Numbered from the stretch's first letter, positions 1 through 7,340 are shown. The stretch: 18,570 bases of DNA from Candidatus Neomicrothrix sp. UBA4742 (GCA_002403895.1 DHIQ01000056.1:9471-28040); one strand, 5' to 3'. The notes: generated by a model not told the origin, from the sequence alone. Numbers and translations are program-made.

Positions 1-491
1 GTCGACCATCCCCAGGCAGCCAGGGTGCCCAGGGACACGAGGGTGTCCATGGTGGCGGTGCCGTGGCGGAGGTTCAGCACCGCCGCTCGGTGGAACCCCG
101 CCCCGCTCACGAACACGACGGGCGTGATGAGCACGAACGCCAGCCACGGCCAGCGCGAGAACTGCAGGGCCGGGATCATCGAGAGCAACAGGGCGGGGAC
201 AGTGAGCACGGCGGCCAACACCAGCCGCCGGGCAAGCGTGCGTTGCCACGCCCGCTCGGCCTCAGCCTGGTCGTCGGGCTCCGGGCTGGCGTACCCGAGG
301 GAGGCGACCGTGGCCCGCAGATCGCCCACCGTCACCGCCTCGGGGTCGTAGACGACGGTGGCCCGGTGGTTGGCGAAGTTGACGCTGGCCTCGTCGACGC
401 CGTCGATCTGGCCCAGCCCCTTGCCGATACGGGCGGCACAGGCGGTGCACGTCATTCCTTCGATGGGAAGGTCGGTGCGCACGGTGGTCAT
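1..491 (-). CDS. copA: Copper-translocating P-type ATPase, N-terminal part (cut by window edge)
   Basis: The gene starts at the ATG at 491 and runs leftward off the window, so only about 163 N-terminal residues are visible. They begin with a heavy-metal-associated domain containing GMTCTAC (Cys15 and Cys18, the Cu(I)-binding CxxC), followed from about residue 85 by the first transmembrane segments and a HGTATMDTLVSLG stretch typical of P1B ATPases. Members of this family export Cu(I) across the plasma membrane using ATP. The CPC, DKTGT and ATP-binding motifs would lie outside the window. It diverges from csoR across 25 bp, which supports a copper role. The start is supported by a TATCCT box 7 nt upstream, which suggests a leaderless mRNA. 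Silver or another P1B substrate remains possible. Confidence 0.93.
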   Translation of the reverse strand, partial: MTTVRTDLPIEGMTCTACAARIGKGLGQIDGVDEASVNFANHRATVVYDPEAVTVGDLRATVASLGYASPEPDDQAEAERAWQRTLARRLVLAAVLTVPALLLSMIPALQFSRWPWLAFVLITPVVFVSGAGFHRAAVLNLRHGTATMDTLVSLGTLAAWGWS

Positions 492-516
492 GTGGGATAG
501 GATACCCCCCGACCCT
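492..516. promoter_or_regulatory. copA/csoR divergent promoter with interlocked -10 boxes and likely CsoR operator
   Basis: Only 25 bp separate the two start codons. TAGGAT (498-503) reads as a -10 box for csoR, and TATCCT (504-499, minus strand) as a -10 box for copA. The arms ATAGG (497-501) and CCTAT (514-518) flank a C-rich core, GATACCCCCC, resembling the G/C-tract dyads bound by CsoR proteins. Operator function is inferred; the geometry is seen directly. Confidence 0.6.
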
Positions 517-798
517 ATGGCTGGCTACTCCATCACCAAAGACGACTACGTCAAGCGCTTGCGCCGCATCGAAGGGCAGGTCCGCGGCCTTCAGAAGATG
601 ATCGACGACGAGCAGTACTGCATCAACGTGCTCACCCAGATCTCCTCGGTGACCCGCGCCCTGCAGGGTGTGGGGCTCGGCCTGCTCGACGAGCACATGC
701 GCCACTGCGTACGTGAGGCCGCCGAGGAGAGTCCCGCGGCCGGCGATGCCAAGGTCGAGGAGGCGGTCGCCGCCGTCGCCCGCCTCCTGCGCAGCTGA
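517..798 (+). CDS. csoR: CsoR-family copper-sensing transcriptional repressor
   Basis: A 93-residue protein of usual CsoR (DUF156) length and almost entirely alpha-helical. The RRIEGQVRGLQKMI segment in the first helix and the Cu(I) ligand set Cys35, His60 and Cys64 are in the canonical spacing (Cys-x24-His-x3-Cys). CsoR proteins bind operator DNA without metal and leave it when Cu(I) binds, which releases the exporter gene. The ATG at 517 is chosen because the family N-terminus begins there; the open frame extends upstream but would read antisense into copA. It is divergent from copA with a 25-bp gap, so autoregulation and control of copA from one site are likely. The downstream neighbour is convergent and begins 36 bp after the stop. 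Confidence 0.95.
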   Translation: MAGYSITKDDYVKRLRRIEGQVRGLQKMIDDEQYCINVLTQISSVTRALQGVGLGLLDEHMRHCVREAAEESPAAGDAKVEEAVAAVARLLRS

Positions 799-834
799 CC
801 GCTAACCCAGGTCGGTCGGCGCCTTGAGGAAGAC

Positions 835-1812
835 TCAGTCGGAGTGCGCGTGGGGGTGGGTGGCGATGTGCTCGGCGGTGTGGGGGTCCTCGCACGGGTG
901 GCACTCGAGCTCGAGGGTGGCGTGGTCGATGCCGAACCGCTCGACCAGCATGGCTTTCAGCTCGTTGCCCCGCTCCTGAGCCTGGTGCAACGTCACCTCG
1001 CCCGCCAGCACCACGTGGGCCGACAGCGCCGGCTCATCCGAAGCCACGCTCCACAGATGGAGGTGGTGGACGGTCTCGACGCTCGTCTCGGCGGCCAGGG
1101 CGGTGCCGACGTCGGCGGGATCGATGCCCCGCGGCGTGCCCTCCAACAACACGTTGGTGGTGTCGCGCAGCAGGCCCCAGGCCGACCACAGCACCAGCAT
1201 GGCGATGAGGATGGACACGGCTGGGTCGACCCAGTCCGCCTGCCACACCACCACCGCCACGCCGGCGATGATGGCGCCCACCGAACCGGCCGCGTCCGCG
1301 GCCATGTGCAGGACGGCGCCGTGCATGTTCAGGCTGTGGCCCTGGGCCCGCAGCAGGATCACCGCGCTGCCCAGGTTCACCAGCAGCCCCAGCGAGGCGA
1401 TCACGATCACCCCACCGCCCCGGATGTCGACGGTGGTGCCGAACCGCTGTACCGCCTCGACGATGATCCAGGCCGAGACGCCTACCAGGATCAGGCCGTT
1501 GACTTGGGCGGCCAGCACCTCGGCTCGCTTGAGACCGAAGCTGTGGCGGGAAGTGGCGGGGCGGGCGATGAGGGCCATGGCCACCAGGGCGATGCTCAGG
1601 CCGATGACGTCGGAGGCCATGTGGGCGGCGTCGGCCAGCAGGGCCAGCGAGTTGAACACGAGGCCACCGATGACCTCGGCGATGAGGAAGCTGGCGTTGG
1701 CCACGAGGGCGAAGGTGAGCGCCCGGCGTTGGGTCTGGCGGCTGGGGCCAACAGCGGCAAGCCCGGGTTGGTGTTCGGGGGAGTGACCGCGGTGGGCCCC
1801 GGGTGATGTCAC
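835..1812 (-). CDS. Cation diffusion facilitator family transporter (zinc-type)
   Basis: A 325-residue protein with six predicted membrane spans and a cytoplasmic C-terminal domain, the layout of CzcD/ZitB/ZnT proton antiporters. The metal site is visible as His64-xxx-Asp68 in TM2 (ADAAHMASD) and His169-xxx-Asp173 in TM5 (LHMAADAAG); this HD/HD set is typical of zinc and cadmium exporters. The C-terminal domain holds HHLHLWSV and ends in a His-rich tail (HPCEDPHTAEHIATHPHAHSD over the last 21 residues, possibly metal-binding). The start is GTG at 1812, supported by TAACCT 6 nt upstream in the leaderless arrangement. It is convergent with csoR and divergent from murT. Substrate is inferred from motifs and the neighbouring copper genes. 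Confidence 0.93.
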   Translation of the reverse strand: MTSPGAHRGHSPEHQPGLAAVGPSRQTQRRALTFALVANASFLIAEVIGGLVFNSLALLADAAHMASDVIGLSIALVAMALIARPATSRHSFGLKRAEVLAAQVNGLILVGVSAWIIVEAVQRFGTTVDIRGGGVIVIASLGLLVNLGSAVILLRAQGHSLNMHGAVLHMAADAAGSVGAIIAGVAVVVWQADWVDPAVSILIAMLVLWSAWGLLRDTTNVLLEGTPRGIDPADVGTALAAETSVETVHHLHLWSVASDEPALSAHVVLAGEVTLHQAQERGNELKAMLVERFGIDHATLELECHPCEDPHTAEHIATHPHAHSD

Positions 1813-1818
1813 CCCGCC

Positions 1819-1824
1819 AGGTTA
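1819..1824 (-). promoter_or_regulatory. -10 box of leaderless promoter for the CDF transporter
   Basis: TAACCT on the minus strand matches TANNNT and ends 6 nt before the GTG at 1812, so transcription would begin at or within a base or two of the start codon. Confidence 0.55.
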
Positions 1825-1876
1825 CTGACCACCCAGTTCGGCCGGTATCGGGGTTCGGCCACCAGCCCGGGTCGGG

Positions 1877-1882
1877 TACCGT
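1877..1882 (+). promoter_or_regulatory. Candidate -10 box for murT-gatD
   Basis: TACCGT lies 11 nt before the GTG at 1894 and 14 nt before the ATG at 1897. A TTCGGC at 1854-1859, spaced by 17 bp, could serve as a weak -35. This implies a very short leader of about 5-8 nt. It is inferred from pattern only. Confidence 0.4.
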
Positions 1883-1893
1883 TTCGGCCACTC

Positions 1894-3168
1894 GTGATGG
1901 CCGACTCGACCCCCGCTCCGACCGCTTCTCCTCGCCCCGACGCCGGTCCCGGCTTCCGAGGCCGGGCCGCCCTCGTGTCCGGGCGGGCTGTGTCCAAAGT
2001 GTCCCAACTCGCCGGTCGCGGGGAGGGCACCGTCATCGGCGGATTGGTCGCCCTCCGGATCGATCCCACGGTGGCGGCGACGCTGGCCCGATCCATGCGG
2101 GTGGTGCTCGTGTCCGGGACCAACGGCAAGACCACCACCACCCGGCTCATTGCCGAGGGCCTGGCCACCGCCGCGCTTACCGCCAGCAACCACACCGGGT
2201 CGAACCTGGCCAACGGGATTGCCGGCGCGTTGTTGCGATCGCCCGATGCTGCCCTGGCTGCCCTCGAGGTGGACGAGGCAGTCGTACCCTGGGCCCTGTC
2301 GATGGTGCGGCCTGAGGTGGTCGTGCTGCTCAATCTGTCTCGTGATCAGCTCGACCGGATGCACGAGGTCCGGGCGACGGCCGACCGTTGGCAGGAAGCG
2401 TTGGCGGCCGACCCACCTCGGGTGATCGTGGCGAACGGCGATGATCCCCTCGTGGTGTTCGCCGCCGGCGAGCTCCCCACGGTCTGGGTCGCGGCCGGAT
2501 TGGCCTGGGAGCTCGATGCCTCGGCCTGCCCCTGGTGTGGCGCGCTGCTCACGTTTGCCGGCGACGGATGGCATTGCGACGGGTGCGGCCGTGCCCGCCC
2601 GACTTGCGCGTTTGCCCTGGGAGATGGCGTGGTCGAGACCGAGGCCGGCCCGCTCACCCTGGACCTGGCTCTGCCCGGGCGTTCGGCCGCCGCCAACGCC
2701 GCCATGGCCCTCGCCGCCGTTGAGCAACTCGAGGTCGACCCGGCCGAGGCGCTGGCGCGGTGGCGGACCATTCGCAGCATCGAGGGCCGTTACGAGTGGG
2801 TCACGTATCACGGCGCTCACCTGCACCTCCATCTGGCCAAGAACCCGGCGGGCTGGGTCGACGTGCTCGGTCTGGTGGGGGCCACCGACGCCCCCGTCAT
2901 CCTCGGGTTCAACGCCCAGGTGCAGGACGGGCGCGACCCGTCGTGGATCTGGGACGTCCCCATGGAGCTGTTGGCCGGCCGCCCCGTCGTGTGCTTCGGA
3001 GAGCGGGCCACCGACCTGGCCGTGCGCCTGGTCTACGCGGAGATCGACGTCACCGTGGCCGACTCGCTGGTGGCCGCCGCCGGCCTGGCCGGTCCGGGCC
3101 CGGTCGAGCTGATCGCCAACTACAGCGCTTTCCAGCAGGTGCGATCGGAGCTGGCCCGTGCCCGGTGA
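1894..3168 (+). CDS. murT: Lipid II isoglutaminyl synthase, Mur ligase-like subunit MurT
   Basis: A 424-residue Mur-ligase-family protein. Seen in order: ATP-binding P-loop SGTNGKTTTT (residues 74-83), a Mur ligase central domain, a four-cysteine zinc ribbon (Cys212, Cys215, Cys228, Cys231) characteristic of MurT, and a C-terminal DUF1727 domain with KNPAGW near 316 and DGRDPSWIWDV at 345-355. Asp348 is probably the catalytic aspartate. With GatD it amidates the alpha-carboxyl of D-glutamate in the lipid II stem peptide, using glutamine and ATP. The frame begins GTG-ATG (1894/1897); either may be the start. The last 11 nt overlap gatD, indicating translational coupling. Confidence 0.95.
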   Translation: MMADSTPAPTASPRPDAGPGFRGRAALVSGRAVSKVSQLAGRGEGTVIGGLVALRIDPTVAATLARSMRVVLVSGTNGKTTTTRLIAEGLATAALTASNHTGSNLANGIAGALLRSPDAALAALEVDEAVVPWALSMVRPEVVVLLNLSRDQLDRMHEVRATADRWQEALAADPPRVIVANGDDPLVVFAAGELPTVWVAAGLAWELDASACPWCGALLTFAGDGWHCDGCGRARPTCAFALGDGVVETEAGPLTLDLALPGRSAAANAAMALAAVEQLEVDPAEALARWRTIRSIEGRYEWVTYHGAHLHLHLAKNPAGWVDVLGLVGATDAPVILGFNAQVQDGRDPSWIWDVPMELLAGRPVVCFGERATDLAVRLVYAEIDVTVADSLVAAAGLAGPGPVELIANYSAFQQVRSELARAR

Positions 3169-3964
3169 ACGCGCCACCACCCCGGTCGGTATCGGCCTGG
3201 TTCGTCCCGACTTGCTCGGGACCTACGGCGACAGCGGCAACGCCGTGGTCTTGGTCCGCCGGTTGCAGTGGCGCGGTATCGCCGCCGAGGTGGTGCCCCT
3301 GGGGCCCGGGGCGGAGGTGCCCGACCACGTGCGGGTTCTGGTCATCGGGGGTGGGGAGGACGCCGCCCAGCTGGCCTTGCTGCGCGACACCGTGCTGCTG
3401 AGCGGCCTCGAGCGCGCCGTCGACCGCGGGGCGGCCGTGCTGGCCGTCTGCGCCGGCATGCAGGTACTGGGGCGCGAGTTCGGTGGATCCGATGGCGAGC
3501 CTCACACCGGGATCGGCCTGCTCGACTGCACGACCGACCGGCTGGAGGTGCGGGCGGTGGGCGAGTGCGTGGTCGATCCGTCCGACGGCCCGCTGGGAGC
3601 GGCGGGCTTGCTCGGTTCCGAGCCGCTGACCGGATTCGAGAACCACGGCGGTCGCACCGTCCTCGGCCCCGGCTCGGTGGCCCTCGGTCGGGTCACGGTG
3701 GGCGTGGGCAACGATCATCACTTTGACGGCGCCGTCACCGGCCAGGTGGTGGGCACGTACCTGCACGGGCCCGTGCTCCCGCGCAATCCGCATTTGGCCG
3801 ATGTCCTCCTCGCCTGGGTGGTGGGCCCCCTCGACCCGCTTCCCGTCCTGCTGGCCGAGCGGCTCCACCGCGAACGCCTAGCCGTCGCTGCCGCAGCCCG
3901 CGCCGAGGTGGAACCGGCCGCCCACCCATCCTCGAATCGGCGTAGGAAACGGTCGTCGCTCTAG
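3158..3964 (+). CDS. gatD: Lipid II isoglutaminyl synthase, glutamine amidotransferase subunit GatD
   Basis: A 268-residue class I glutamine amidotransferase of the cobyric-acid-synthase-like type. The nucleophile elbow is AVCAGMQVLG with Cys98, and the catalytic histidine is His203 in VVGTYLHGPVLPRNP. GFENHGGRT near 159-167 is also conserved in GatD. It hydrolyses glutamine and passes ammonia to MurT. The start is the GTG at 3158 inside the end of murT, which gives the expected IGLVRPDLLGTYGD N-terminus. The final residues form an unusually basic tail (SSNRRRKRSSL) encoded by one arm of a 23-bp inverted repeat that also runs into the convergent gene. It shares one transcription unit with murT. 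Confidence 0.95.
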   Translation: MPGERATTPVGIGLVRPDLLGTYGDSGNAVVLVRRLQWRGIAAEVVPLGPGAEVPDHVRVLVIGGGEDAAQLALLRDTVLLSGLERAVDRGAAVLAVCAGMQVLGREFGGSDGEPHTGIGLLDCTTDRLEVRAVGECVVDPSDGPLGAAGLLGSEPLTGFENHGGRTVLGPGSVALGRVTVGVGNDHHFDGAVTGQVVGTYLHGPVLPRNPHLADVLLAWVVGPLDPLPVLLAERLHRERLAVAAAARAEVEPAAHPSSNRRRKRSSL

Positions 3965-3987
3965 CGACCGTTTCCTACGCCGATTCG
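3933..3987. terminator. Perfect 23-bp inverted repeat across two convergent stop codons
   Basis: The left arm 3933-3955 begins CGAATCGGCGTAGG. The right arm 3965-3987 is its exact reverse complement, and the loop is 9 nt. The stem covers the last codons of gatD (stop 3962-3964) and of the convergent methyltransferase gene (stop 3975-3977). No U-tract follows on either side. A bidirectional terminator is the simplest reading; a mobile palindromic repeat is an alternative. Confidence 0.75.
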
Positions 3988-4646
3988 GAAGGGGGCTCCG
4001 CGTGCTGGCGGATCCAGGTGTGCATGGCGATGCCTGATGCCACCCCGGCGTTGATGGACCGGGTCGAGCCGTACTGGCTGATGGAGCACACCATCCCCAC
4101 CGCCGCCCGAGCGGCGTCGGACAACCCAGGTCCTTCCTGACCGAGGAGCAGCACGCACCGCAGGGGCAGGGCCACCGACTCCAACGGGACCGAGCCGGGC
4201 AGGTTGTCGATGCCCACCAGGGGGAGATCCTCGTCCTCTGCCCACGCCACCAGGTCGTCGATGGTGGGGTGGTGACGGATGTGCTGGTAGCGGTCGGTGA
4301 CCATGGCCCCCCGCCGGTTCCATTTCCGGCGACCCACGATGTGGACCTCCTCCGCCGCGAAAGCGTTGGCGTTGCGCACGACGGTCCCGATGTTCATGTC
4401 GTGGTTCCAGTTTTCGATGGCCACGTGGAACGGGTGTCGACGGGTGTCGAGGTCGGCCAAGATGGCGGCGTTCGCCCAGTAGCGGTAGCGGTCGGCCACG
4501 TTGCGTCGGTCGCCGTCGCGCAAGAGCTCGGGATCGAGGCGGGGATCGTCAGGCCACGGCTGAGGATGAGGGCCGACGCCGATCTCCTCGGCGGCGGCCG
4601 GGTTGTCGGCGGGGCGCGAGGCCGGCCCCGAGCGGGCTTCGTTCAT
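3975..4646 (-). CDS. SpoU/TrmH-family RNA 2'-O-methyltransferase
   Basis: A 223-residue SPOUT-class methyltransferase. All three family motifs are visible: motif 1 NIGTVVRNANAF (85-96, with the catalytic arginine at 91), motif 2 LLLGQEGPGLS (167-177) and motif 3 SISQYGSTRSINAGVASGIA (188-207), which form the trefoil-knot AdoMet site. These enzymes methylate a ribose 2'-OH in tRNA or rRNA; the actual target cannot be read from sequence. The first 55 or so residues are low-complexity and polar. The ATG at 4646 lies 21 nt after the DUF3040 stop, so the two are probably cotranscribed; no strong Shine-Dalgarno sequence is visible. It converges on gatD with a 10-bp gap. Confidence 0.92.
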   Translation of the reverse strand: MNEARSGPASRPADNPAAAEEIGVGPHPQPWPDDPRLDPELLRDGDRRNVADRYRYWANAAILADLDTRRHPFHVAIENWNHDMNIGTVVRNANAFAAEEVHIVGRRKWNRRGAMVTDRYQHIRHHPTIDDLVAWAEDEDLPLVGIDNLPGSVPLESVALPLRCVLLLGQEGPGLSDAARAAVGMVCSISQYGSTRSINAGVASGIAMHTWIRQHAEPPSESA

Positions 4647-4667
4647 GGACCGGGGGTGATGATGGGG

Positions 4668-5021
4668 TCAGTCGTCGTCCGCGGACGATGACCGCAGGCC
4701 CGGGCAGCCGCGCAGGAGCTGATAGGCGTACATCCCCGAGATGCACAGCGAAAGCACGGCCACCAGACCACCGAGGTTCGGTCCGAAGACAACGGTCACC
4801 AACGCCGTGACCAGCACGGCCGCCGCCAGCGCGAGGATGCTGCGCACCACCGGATGCGGTGGGTCCACGAGCTGGTAGGGCTCATCGGAGTCGTCGGTCG
4901 TCTGGTCACCACCCGGCGTCCGATCCGCGCTCGCCTCGAACTGCCCCAACCAATCGGGATCGTCCAGCCGCAGGTGGTCTTCGATCTCGGCCAACCGGCG
5001 CTCTTCGTCGTGGTCCAGCAC
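4668..5021 (-). CDS. DUF3040 family small membrane protein
   Basis: A 117-residue protein. The N-terminal segment LDHDEERRLAEIEDHLRLDDP is the acidic/basic helix that marks DUF3040, a family found mostly in actinobacteria. Two hydrophobic segments follow, at about 59-79 and 83-103, consistent with a membrane hairpin and a short acidic C-terminus. Function is unknown. The start is the GTG at 5021. It precedes the SpoU-family methyltransferase gene on the same strand with a 21-nt gap. A 13-bp palindrome lies 12 nt upstream. Confidence 0.82.
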   Translation of the reverse strand: MLDHDEERRLAEIEDHLRLDDPDWLGQFEASADRTPGGDQTTDDSDEPYQLVDPPHPVVRSILALAAAVLVTALVTVVFGPNLGGLVAVLSLCISGMYAYQLLRGCPGLRSSSADDD

Positions 5022-5033
5022 GACGCGATGGTG

Positions 5034-5046
5034 CCACGATTCGTGG
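5034..5046. promoter_or_regulatory. Short palindrome upstream of the DUF3040 gene
   Basis: CCACGA-T-TCGTGG is a perfect 6-bp-arm palindrome 12 nt upstream of the GTG at 5021. It could be an operator. No convincing -10 box is visible nearby, and chance occurrence is possible. Confidence 0.3.
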
Positions 5047-5120
5047 CCGCGTGCCCGGTCGGTGCGCCAGCATGCGGCCTCAGGCGGAGGCCCCCGGTGC
5101 AGAGCGGAAGGCGAGGAGGA

Positions 5121-5969
5121 TCAGGCCAGGGCGAGCAGGGTGGCGGCCCCCGCGGCCAGCACCAGACCGCTGATCTGGATGCGCCGCAGTCGCTCGCCCA
5201 ATACCACCTGGGCCAACAGCACGGTGGTAGCCGGGTACAGGGCGACGATCACCGCGACCAGGGAGACGAGCCCGCGACGCACGGCCAGCAGGTACAAGAT
5301 GTTGGCCACCATGTCGCCCGCGCCGGCGGCCATGACGAGGCGACGGCTGCCCGGCGCGGGGCGGAGCGACCGTCCGCTGAGCACGGTGACGGTGGCCAGA
5401 AGGGCGACTGATACCACCCGAGCGCTCAGCAGCGGCCACAGGCCGGCCGAGGCGTGGGTCTGGCTGAGCAGGACGAAGAAGCTGCCGAAGGCGCCGCCGG
5501 CGATCATGGCCAGAACCAGGGGATGGTCGCCTGGCCCGTGGGAGCGGCGCGCATCGCTGGGCTCGCCCTCCCGGCTGACAAGGCCGACGGCCGCGATGGC
5601 GATGGCGATCCCCACCAGAGCGGGGATGGAGAGCTCCTCGCCGAGGCCGACCCCGACCACGACGGGTAGGGCGGCGCCGAACAGGGCGGCCACCGGTGCC
5701 ACCACGCTCATGGTCCCCCGCGACAGGGCCCGGTAGAACAGGATCAGTCCGCCGGCTCCGAAGGCCCCAGCCACCCCGCCATAGACGAGGTCGCTGACCT
5801 GGGGATGGGCGGCCGGCAGCACGGGGATGGCCACGACCAGCAGCATCAGGCCGACGAGGTGGGCGGACAGGGTGACGGCCATCGGGGAGGTACGGCGCGC
5901 GGCGACGCCGCCGAAGAAATCGGCGGTTCCGTAGACGACGGCGGCACTGAGAGCGAGGATGGTGGTCAT
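5121..5969 (-). CDS. EamA/DMT-family transporter
   Basis: A 282-residue, very hydrophobic protein with about ten predicted membrane spans in two homologous halves, the layout of the drug/metabolite transporter superfamily (EamA domains). The N-terminus, ILALSAAVVYGTADFFGGVAA, is typical of the SMR-like half in this group. Such proteins export amino acids, metabolites or drugs; the substrate cannot be told here. It starts at the ATG at 5969 and diverges from an XRE-cupin regulator gene with a 119-bp shared control region, so that regulator probably controls it. TATACT on the minus strand (6027-6022) is a good -10 box and gives a leader of about 45 nt. Confidence 0.9.
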   Translation of the reverse strand: MTTILALSAAVVYGTADFFGGVAARRTSPMAVTLSAHLVGLMLLVVAIPVLPAAHPQVSDLVYGGVAGAFGAGGLILFYRALSRGTMSVVAPVAALFGAALPVVVGVGLGEELSIPALVGIAIAIAAVGLVSREGEPSDARRSHGPGDHPLVLAMIAGGAFGSFFVLLSQTHASAGLWPLLSARVVSVALLATVTVLSGRSLRPAPGSRRLVMAAGAGDMVANILYLLAVRRGLVSLVAVIVALYPATTVLLAQVVLGERLRRIQISGLVLAAGAATLLALA

Positions 5970-6021
5970 GGCGGGACTCTTGGGGTCGGTCGATACAGTG
6001 GACTACGCGGTACAACAGACG

Positions 6022-6027
6022 AGTATA
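6022..6027 (-). promoter_or_regulatory. -10 box of the EamA transporter promoter
   Basis: TATACT on the minus strand, preceded after 18 bp by TGACCA (6051-6046) as a weak -35. The -35 lies within the inverted repeat at 6031-6069, so a protein bound there would block RNA polymerase. Confidence 0.5.
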
Positions 6028-6030
6028 ACA

Positions 6031-6069
6031 ACAGAATGCACCAGTTGGTCACTACACTGGTCATTCTGT
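6031..6069. promoter_or_regulatory. Bulged inverted repeat, likely operator for the XRE-cupin regulator
   Basis: The left arm 6031-6045 reads ACAGAATG, an unpaired C, then ACCAGT. The right arm 6056-6069 reads ACTGGT then CATTCTGT. That is 14 paired bases with a single bulge at 6039 and a 10-nt centre. TGGTCA also occurs as a direct repeat 12 bp apart (6046 and 6058). The position between divergent genes supports a shared operator. Confidence 0.55.
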
Positions 6070-6088
6070 CCGGTGAGGAGTGGGGACC

Positions 6089-6724
6089 ATGACTGAAGTC
6101 GAGCCCGTCGATGAGGCCGCCGATCCGTCGTCTGCCACCATCTCGACCATCGCCCGCAACGTCCGGGCCATGCGCACCGAGCAGGGCTGGACACTCGACG
6201 AGTTGGCCGGCCGCTCCGGGGTGAGCAAGGGCATGCTCGTGCAGATCGAGCAGAACCGGACGAACCCCAGCATCGGCACCCTGTGTCGCGTGGCCGAGGC
6301 GTTCGGCATCTCGCTCGCGGCGATAGTCGAGTTGGGCCAGGCCCCCGCCGTCCGTATCGTGGGACCGGACGAAGCGGCGGAGTTGTGGCACGGCAAACCG
6401 GGCAGCGTGGGCCGGCTCCTGGTGGGCAGCGACCGGCGGGAGCACCTCGAGCTGTGGGAGTGGCGGATGACGCCCGGCGACGCCTACCCCTCCCAGGACC
6501 ATCAGCCCGGCACCCGGGAGATGCTCCACGTCCACGACGGCACCCTGACGCTGTCGGTCGACGGCGTGGACCATGCCGTACCGGCCGGTTCGGCGGTGTT
6601 GTTCGAGGCCGACCGTCCTCATGGCTACGCCAATCGTGGCCGCAAGGCGTTGCGCTTCACCATGGTGGCGGCCGCCCCGGCGGCCCAGCACGACCGGCGC
6701 GACGGCGCGGTGCACGGCGTCTGA
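6089..6724 (+). CDS. XRE-family HTH regulator with C-terminal cupin sensor domain
   Basis: A 211-residue protein with two domains. Residues 20-80 form a lambda-repressor/Cro-type helix-turn-helix (TLDELAGRSGVSKGMLVQIE, recognition helix around 46-55). Residues 115-195 form a small cupin barrel with REMLHVHDGTL and ADRPHGYAN, where the His residues could bind metal or an effector. Proteins of this plan regulate adjacent transport or catabolic genes in response to a small ligand. The start is the ATG at 6089, because GAGGAG at 6075-6080 is a strong Shine-Dalgarno 8 nt upstream; an in-frame GTG at 6080 overlaps that site and is less likely. It is divergent from the EamA transporter, its probable target. 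Confidence 0.93.
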   Translation: MTEVEPVDEAADPSSATISTIARNVRAMRTEQGWTLDELAGRSGVSKGMLVQIEQNRTNPSIGTLCRVAEAFGISLAAIVELGQAPAVRIVGPDEAAELWHGKPGSVGRLLVGSDRREHLELWEWRMTPGDAYPSQDHQPGTREMLHVHDGTLTLSVDGVDHAVPAGSAVLFEADRPHGYANRGRKALRFTMVAAAPAAQHDRRDGAVHGV

Positions 6725-6780
6725 TCCCGGTCCATGGTCGCCAGCCGCCAACCACACCTGATGACCCGTCGGACCCGACC

Positions 6781-6786
6781 TACGGT
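6781..6786 (+). promoter_or_regulatory. -10 box of leaderless promoter for the SnoaL-like gene
   Basis: TACGGT ends 6 nt before the ATG at 6793, so the transcript probably starts at the initiation codon. The gene can therefore be expressed separately from the XRE-cupin gene upstream. Confidence 0.5.
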
Positions 6787-6792
6787 GGGGGC

Positions 6793-7287
6793 ATGAACGC
6801 CGACGACCTCGTGGAACTCGAAGCCATCAAGCGCGTGAAATACCGCTACATGCGCACCCTCGACCAGAAGCTGTGGGACGAGATGGCCACCTGCTTCACC
6901 GATGACGCGGTGGCGGCGTACAGCGGCGGCAAGTACCGCTACGAGGGACGCGAGGCCATCATCGAGTTCCTGTCCCGCTCGATGGGCGCCGACACGTTCC
7001 ATTCCAGCCACCGCATCCATCAGCCCGAGATCGAGCTGACGTCGCCCACCACGGCCACCGGCACATGGGCCATGGACGACGTCGTGGTCATGACCGACTG
7101 GGACCTCACCATCCGGGGCGCGGCGTTCTACGAGGACCGCTACGAGAAGGTCAACGGCGAGTGGAAGATCGCCCACACCGGCTACAAGCGCACCTACGAG
7201 GAGATGCAACCCCGGGCCGCCGTGCCCGGCCTCAAGCTCACCGCTAGTTGGTGGACGACGGGTGGCGTGAGCGACATCGACGCCTGA
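6793..7287 (+). CDS. NTF2/SnoaL-like domain protein
   Basis: A 164-residue protein with the cone-shaped NTF2 fold pattern: an N-terminal helix pair (VKYRYMRTLDQKLWDEMATCF), a strand pair, a helix (EAIIEFLSRSM), then four strands ending GEWKIAHTGYKRTYEE. It resembles SnoaL_4 proteins, which include dehydratases and isomerases; polar residues suited to catalysis include Tyr19, Asp24, His73 and His76. The substrate is unknown. The ATG at 6793 is chosen because the fold begins there and a -10 box lies immediately upstream; the open frame continues upstream only as a shadow of the XRE-cupin gene. It is convergent with the TetR gene. Confidence 0.88.
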   Translation: MNADDLVELEAIKRVKYRYMRTLDQKLWDEMATCFTDDAVAAYSGGKYRYEGREAIIEFLSRSMGADTFHSSHRIHQPEIELTSPTTATGTWAMDDVVVMTDWDLTIRGAAFYEDRYEKVNGEWKIAHTGYKRTYEEMQPRAAVPGLKLTASWWTTGGVSDIDA

Positions 7288-7340
7288 GGGTGCCATCCAT
7301 GCCGATGCCGAAGGCCTCGACCGGCAGCCGGGAGGGCGAG

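Noticed and set aside
799..834. Weak dyad (TGACC/GGTC) between csoR and the CDF gene as a terminator
   Set aside because: The arms are only 4-5 bp with a long loop and no U-tract; too weak to call.
1822..3180. A 452-codon open frame on the minus strand, longer than murT itself
   Set aside because: It is fully antisense to murT, which has a P-loop, a zinc ribbon and a DUF1727 domain. The antisense product is low-complexity Gly/His/Arg with no motif, as expected for shadows in GC-rich DNA.
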